A DNA stretch of 64,000 nt. Source: Anaerolineales bacterium. Lineage in GTDB: Bacteria; Chloroflexota; Anaerolineae; Anaerolineales; Villigracilaceae. The notes beneath the pieces were generated by a model. The model saw only the letters and a program-made list of their open reading frames with translations, was not told where the DNA came from and did no database searches. The DNA is taken from positions 1 to 64,000 of the forward strand of contig JADGEO010000012.1 in assembly GCA_016744335.1 (NCBI GenBank), read 5' to 3'. Of the stretch, positions 60,336 through 64,000 are shown one piece after another. How positions within the stretch are numbered: position 1 is the stretch's first letter; each line of letters opens with the position of its first letter. The translations under genes were made by a program, and so were the position numbers.

Positions 60336-61770
60336 AACAGGCTCGATTCTTTCCAAGTCTTTTAGCGGCATACATTGCTTTATCTGCCTCCATGAGCATT
60401 TCATTAATTTGAACATCTTTTGTGTGGAGGCTAATGCCTATGCTCGCTGTTATTTGAACAGAAATATCACCAAAATTATAAGGGGCTTCTAATTTGCACA
60501 AAATACCCTCAGCCCTTTTCTTGGCATCATCAAGAGAATTTATTGAATTTAGCAAAACTGCAAATTCATCTCCGCCAAAGCGAGCTAGAATATCATCTTT
60601 GCGCGTGCCGTGATTTAAGCGTTGTGCAATTAGTTGTAATAAAGTATCCCCGGCGTAGTGACCATATTGGTCATTAACATATTTAAATCCATCTAAATCG
60701 AGAAAAAGAATAGCAAAATTAGTGTCTTTTTTTTCAGCCTCTAATATAGAGGCTTTGGCACGTCTATAAAAGGTCTCGCGATTAAGTAGATTGGTTAACG
60801 TATCGTGTGTTGCTAAGTGATTCAGGCGTATTTCATCATCTTTTCTTTTACTAATATCAGAAAAAACACAAGCGTAATTTGTTATCTCACTCTCAGTATT
60901 TGTAATTGCATTAATTGTTATCTCTAAGGGGTATCTTTCATTGTTTTTTCTTTTTGTCCACAGCTCACCATGCCAGTATTCATTTTCTCTCAAAGCATTT
61001 CTCATCATATTTGTGAGAGACAAATCGTTTCCCGAATCTCGTATAAGTTCGTGAATGTGCATCCCCAATGCTTGCTTCTCAGTGTAACCAGTAATTGTTG
61101 TAAAAGCATGATTGATGAAGGTAACGCTTCTTTCTGCGTCTGTAATGGCTACCCCCTCTTGTGTTTTCTCAAAAATACTGCTAACTATTTTCTGAAACTC
61201 ACGCGCCTTGCGCTTTTCGCTAATATCTCTAAAAATAGTTCGTGTAGAAACAGCTTCTCCCTTTTCAAAGCGACAATTTATTCTCCCTTCTAAATAAATT
61301 TTCTCTCCACTTTTAGAGAGAAAAACGGTCTCGTAATCTTTTGCCTCTTCTCCACTTGAAAAAATCTCGCAAAAAAAGAACTTGCATTTTTCTAGGTGCG
61401 TAGGCTCTACAATATCAAAAACTTTTAATTCTTTTGCCTCAGCTCGTGAATATCCTAAAGTTTTATGCCAAGATTGATTTACAAAAACAAAATTACCATC
61501 CTTGTCTACAATTTGCACAATATCGTCTATATTATTGAGAAAATCTCTCATTCGCTCTCTGCTGGCACGCAAACGTATATAGACGACGCTAAGTGCTAAT
61601 CCGCTAAAGCCACCAAAAAGGATGGGGATAAGAAAAGCCCTTGGCGCTAGAGAGAAAACTAAGCCAAGCATTTTTTTTTGGAGCATAGAAAATGCACTTA
61701 ACAAAAATGCCCCAGCCAAAAAAGCACCAAGGTATTTTAGAGAGTAAGACCAGAACGTTTTCTTTTTCAC
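60322..61770 (-). CDS. diguanylate cyclase with two PAS domains
   Basis: This membrane protein makes c-di-GMP. From the GTG at 61770 it is 482 residues: two N-terminal membrane helices (YLGAFLAGAFLLSAFSM and AFLIPILFGGFSGLALSVVY), PAS 1 (DDIVQIVDKDGNFVFVNQSW), PAS 2 (GVAITDAERSVTFINHAFTT) and a GGDEF domain with intact ARFGGDEFAVLL and the DLDGFKYVND motif. An ATG at 61827 is also possible, but it lies inside the divergent promoter. The GTG follows a TATAAT (61778-61783) by 7 bases. No I-site RxxD is clearly seen just upstream of GGDEF (RKDDILARFGGDEF: RKDD is a weak match). Overlaps the convergent gene's end by 14 bases. Confidence 0.88.
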   Translation of the reverse strand: MKKKTFWSYSLKYLGAFLAGAFLLSAFSMLQKKMLGLVFSLAPRAFLIPILFGGFSGLALSVVYIRLRASRERMRDFLNNIDDIVQIVDKDGNFVFVNQSWHKTLGYSRAEAKELKVFDIVEPTHLEKCKFFFCEIFSSGEEAKDYETVFLSKSGEKIYLEGRINCRFEKGEAVSTRTIFRDISEKRKAREFQKIVSSIFEKTQEGVAITDAERSVTFINHAFTTITGYTEKQALGMHIHELIRDSGNDLSLTNMMRNALRENEYWHGELWTKRKNNERYPLEITINAITNTESEITNYACVFSDISKRKDDEIRLNHLATHDTLTNLLNRETFYRRAKASILEAEKKDTNFAILFLDLDGFKYVNDQYGHYAGDTLLQLIAQRLNHGTRKDDILARFGGDEFAVLLNSINSLDDAKKRAEGILCKLEAPYNFGDISVQITASIGISLHTKDVQINEMLMEADKAMYAAKRLGKNRACFIEQ

Positions 61771-61828
61771 AATTGATATTATACGCTTTTTTTCTAAAAC
61801 AAAAACTACAAATAACAAACAAATCATA

Positions 61829-61834
61829 TATAAT
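61829..61834 (+). promoter_or_regulatory. -10 box of the CAP-LysM gene, leaderless start
   Basis: TATAAT ends 8 bases before the ATG at 61843, with no Shine-Dalgarno site. A good -35 box is not evident. Confidence 0.5.
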
Positions 61835-61842
61835 TCGGGATA

Positions 61843-62856
61843 ATGAAACTTAAACGGATTTTTCTCCCCCTCGGCATTTTGCTCATCTTGAGCATTTTTT
61901 TGCCCTCAATCACCGCAAGCGCACATGACCCGAAACCGGCTACCGATGCGTATACCTTGATTGCTGAAGTAAACGCTTTACGCACTGCCAACGGCCTCCC
62001 GCCTTACACGGTCAACGCGACTCTTATGGCTGTCGCTCAGGCACATAGTGATTATCAGGCATCTACTAGCACGGTCACGCATTATGGTGCCGATGGCTCT
62101 CGTCCTTTTCAGCGTGCCCTAAATGCGGGCTATCCCGTTGGCGGGACTTTATCAGCAGGCGGCTTTTTTTCTGAAAATATCCAAGCTGGAATGAATCTTA
62201 CGCCTCAGCAAACTGTTGTGGCTTGGCAAGGGGATGCCCTTCACCTTAATACCATGCTTTCACCTTATCTTACCGAAGTTGGTGCGGGCGTAACCAATGT
62301 GAATGGCTATATTTACTACACCCTCGATGCCTCTACACCTTCAGGAGGGACTATACCAGCCTATACCCCCGACCCTGATTCAACGCCAAGCGGAACAGTT
62401 GTGGGTGCTTTGCCTACATTAGATTATATTATGCCTGTCACCATTAGCACGCCTAAAGAAGACGGGCAAGTAATTCACGAAGTTCTCGTTGGGCAATCTT
62501 TGTGGGGAATTGCGGATATTTATGGAACAACGGTGCAAGAGATCCGAGCTTTAAATAATATGAGCGTAGATGAGTTAGTTTTCCCCGGTGAATTATTGCT
62601 CATTCGCACTGTTGCAACTGAAATCCCTGCTACACCGACTTTGGCAGGCCAAAGCACATCTACCGCAACCAAAGCGTCTGCAACGGAAACAAGCATCCCC
62701 ACGCGCACACCAACTTTGATCGTAGAAGAAACGCCCACAGTTCTCCCATCCCCAGAAGTGGAAATTGGTAGTGGGTTCTGGACTGTTATCTTAATTGTTT
62801 TTGTGGCTTTAATAATGGCAGGAATTGTAACTTGGTTGAGCGGAAGAAATTCGTAA
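61843..62856 (+). CDS. CAP (SCP) domain protein with LysM and C-terminal membrane helix
   Basis: This 337-residue surface protein has a signal peptide (MKLKRIFLPLGILLILSIFLPS), a CAP domain (VNALRTANGLPPYTVNATL, AQAHSDYQAS, GFFSENIQAG, about 40-165) and a LysM domain (HEVLVGQSLWGIADIYGTTV, about 207-252). A Thr/Pro linker and a C-terminal membrane helix (FWTVILIVFVALIMAGIVTW) with a short positive tail follow. CAP proteins bind lipids or act as envelope factors, and LysM anchors to glycan. The position and architecture suggest cell-wall association. The start is leaderless by sequence. Confidence 0.9.
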   Translation: MKLKRIFLPLGILLILSIFLPSITASAHDPKPATDAYTLIAEVNALRTANGLPPYTVNATLMAVAQAHSDYQASTSTVTHYGADGSRPFQRALNAGYPVGGTLSAGGFFSENIQAGMNLTPQQTVVAWQGDALHLNTMLSPYLTEVGAGVTNVNGYIYYTLDASTPSGGTIPAYTPDPDSTPSGTVVGALPTLDYIMPVTISTPKEDGQVIHEVLVGQSLWGIADIYGTTVQEIRALNNMSVDELVFPGELLLIRTVATEIPATPTLAGQSTSTATKASATETSIPTRTPTLIVEETPTVLPSPEVEIGSGFWTVILIVFVALIMAGIVTWLSGRNS

Positions 62857-62879
62857 AGCAGTATTTATATTGCGAAAAA

Positions 62880-63479
62880 TCAATTTTCAGCATTCTCTCT
62901 ATCTAACCATAGTTCACGGTATTCTCTATTCCAATCAATTGTAAAGCGGATGGCTACCGCAAAGCCAGTGGCGGCGACTACCCAAATGACATTGCCTTTA
63001 TAGCCGAGGGCATAAAGCAGAAAAGGCGCTAGTATTCCTCCAAATAAAGCGGCGCGAGCAGAGTGGCGGGTGAGGAGTATTAAAAAGATGAGTAGGGCAA
63101 GGCAGATGAAAAACGCAGGGATAGATATTGCTAAAGTGGCTCCGCCTGCGACTGCCAGCCCCATTCCACCGCGAAAGTTAGCGAAAATCGGGTAGCAGTG
63201 CCCGATGACGACTAATCCCGCGGTGACTGCCAGCGACCAAGCGGGAAGTTCCGCTCGAATCGCAAGGTAAATAGGGATAAATCCCTTCAAGGCATCAAGA
63301 AGAAATACGGCGATTCCTGGTGCAAATCCTGCTTGTCTAATCGTATTGGTTGTGCCAACATGGCCAGAGCCACTATCCCGAATATCCACTTTTTTGACAA
63401 GATGCGTAATCCATAAGCCAAAAGGCAGTGAGCCAGCGAGATAGGCAAACGTCCAATAAATGAGTATTAGCCAAGTCAT
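62880..63479 (-). CDS. plsY: glycerol-3-phosphate acyltransferase PlsY
   Basis: PlsY takes acyl-phosphate made by PlsX and acylates glycerol-3-phosphate to lysophosphatidic acid. The 199-residue membrane protein has the family pattern AGSLPFGLWI at residues 15-24, the SGHVGTTNTIR motif (usual form SGNxGATNxxR), GHCYPIFANFRGGMGLAVAGG and the hydrophobic helices expected. Its start overlaps the end of the TerC gene by 4 bases. plsX is far away at 8877, but both parts of the pathway are in the window. Confidence 0.95.
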   Translation of the reverse strand: MTWLILIYWTFAYLAGSLPFGLWITHLVKKVDIRDSGSGHVGTTNTIRQAGFAPGIAVFLLDALKGFIPIYLAIRAELPAWSLAVTAGLVVIGHCYPIFANFRGGMGLAVAGGATLAISIPAFFICLALLIFLILLTRHSARAALFGGILAPFLLYALGYKGNVIWVVAATGFAVAIRFTIDWNREYRELWLDRENAEN

Positions 63480-64000
63480 GAGGCTATCTTCTCTTCTTCT
63501 TTATATCTTACGCGTAGCTTGACCGGGTTGGTTTTCGCTTTCATGCGTAAATTGAGCATTTCAACAAAGACCGAGAAACCCATAGCGAAGTAAATATAGC
63601 CTTTGGGGATGTGTTGATGCATGCCTTCGAGTACGAGATTAAGCCCAATAAGCAAAAGGAAGCTAAGGGCAAGAATTTTGAGCGTTGGGTGACTTTCAAC
63701 GAAGTTGCTGAGAGGCGTAGCGGCGAAAAACATAATGCCAATTGCGATAATAACGGCGATAATCATCACAGCAATATCATCTGCCATGCCAACCGCGGTA
63801 ATAACAGAATCGAGCGAAAAGACAATGTCTAAAACTGCAATTTGTGCAATAACATTCCAAAAGGAGACTTTCTTTACATCGGCTCCGTCTTCTTTATGCG
63901 CGTGACCTTCGAGATTGTTGTGAATTTCGTGAGTGGCTTTAGCTAACAAAAATAACCCGCCGCCTACTAAAATTAAATCTCTCCCTGAAATATGCAAGCC
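63476..64000 (-). CDS. TerC family membrane protein, 5' end beyond the window
   Basis: This partial gene is open to the window edge. The first visible residues (HISGRDLILVGGGLFLLAKATHEIH, in part) are internal to the TerC family, so the true start lies outside. AQIAVLDIVFSLDSVITAVG is the family's acidic membrane motif. Further helices follow, and the C-terminus is basic. TerC proteins act in metal export, often of manganese at the translocon. The gene overlaps plsY by 4 bases, so they are cotranscribed. Confidence 0.9.
   Translation of the reverse strand, partial: GLHISGRDLILVGGGLFLLAKATHEIHNNLEGHAHKEDGADVKKVSFWNVIAQIAVLDIVFSLDSVITAVGMADDIAVMIIAVIIAIGIMFFAATPLSNFVESHPTLKILALSFLLLIGLNLVLEGMHQHIPKGYIYFAMGFSVFVEMLNLRMKAKTNPVKLRVRYKEEEKIAS

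Overview
The window looks like part of a chromosome from an uncultured Anaerolineae-type Chloroflexota bacterium. This is inferred from gene content, with no rRNA or search to confirm it: moderate to low GC, many lipoproteins and LysM or CAP surface proteins with Thr/Pro/Ala-rich linkers, a very large PAS-GAF-HD-GYP protein, and a TopA with an N-terminal zinc ribbon. Several genes start 6-8 bases after a TATAAT-like box with no Shine-Dalgarno site, which suggests leaderless mRNAs.

Layout. 1-5.5 kb (minus strand): uppP; an overlapping operon of two CoA-transferase subunits that enclose an FlK-like thioesterase and an alpha/beta hydrolase; a HEAT-repeat protein. 5.6-19 kb (mostly plus): hemW, a polar amino acid ABC permease and ATPase, tRNA-Leu(GAG), plsX, a YwaF-like membrane protein, ffh, rpsP-khpA-rimM, dprA, a mannose-1-phosphate guanylyltransferase and topA. 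19-26 kb (minus): ruvX-mltG-methyltransferase-metalloenzyme, a baseplate-J-like protein, two lipoproteins, trxA and an OsmC protein. 26-33 kb (plus): ftsY, prfB with a programmed +1 frameshift, and a compact envelope acylation cluster (lipoprotein, SGNH-like lipoprotein, 39-residue DltX-like microprotein, MBOAT, SGNH hydrolase, acyl carrier protein). 33-35 kb (minus): an ATP-grasp protein and a dipeptide epimerase.

35.2-44.2 kb is an accessory island. It holds a type I restriction-modification locus whose hsdR is interrupted by one in-frame TGA, a Y1 (IS200/RAYT-like) transposase followed by an array of GACCCCTTCGGGGTC palindromes, hsdM, hsdS, a RhuM-family gene between two arrays of a 47-bp double-hairpin repeat, and a PC4-like protein. 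The C-terminal tail of hsdS seems to have been cut off by the first array, and a similar tail fragment stands before the second array.

44.3-64 kb holds signalling and envelope genes: a LysM protein, a sensor kinase whose phospho-accepting His is replaced by Gln, a TPR protein, two convergent paralogous lipoproteins, the PAS-8xGAF-HD-GYP protein (c-di-GMP breakdown), tRNAs Cys, Gly, Phe and Leu(UAA) with recognisable promoters, a Nudix hydrolase, a large FAD/Fe-S dehydrogenase, a PAS-PAS-GGDEF diguanylate cyclase, a CAP-LysM protein, plsY and a truncated TerC-family gene.

Themes that link the genes: envelope building and modification (UppP, MltG, PlsX with PlsY, the acylation cluster, LysM and CAP proteins), co-translational targeting (Ffh and FtsY), and c-di-GMP turnover (GGDEF and HD-GYP). 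The strongest candidates for something new are the acylation cluster with its microprotein, and the repeat-riddled restriction-modification island whose hairpin repeats show compensatory base changes.
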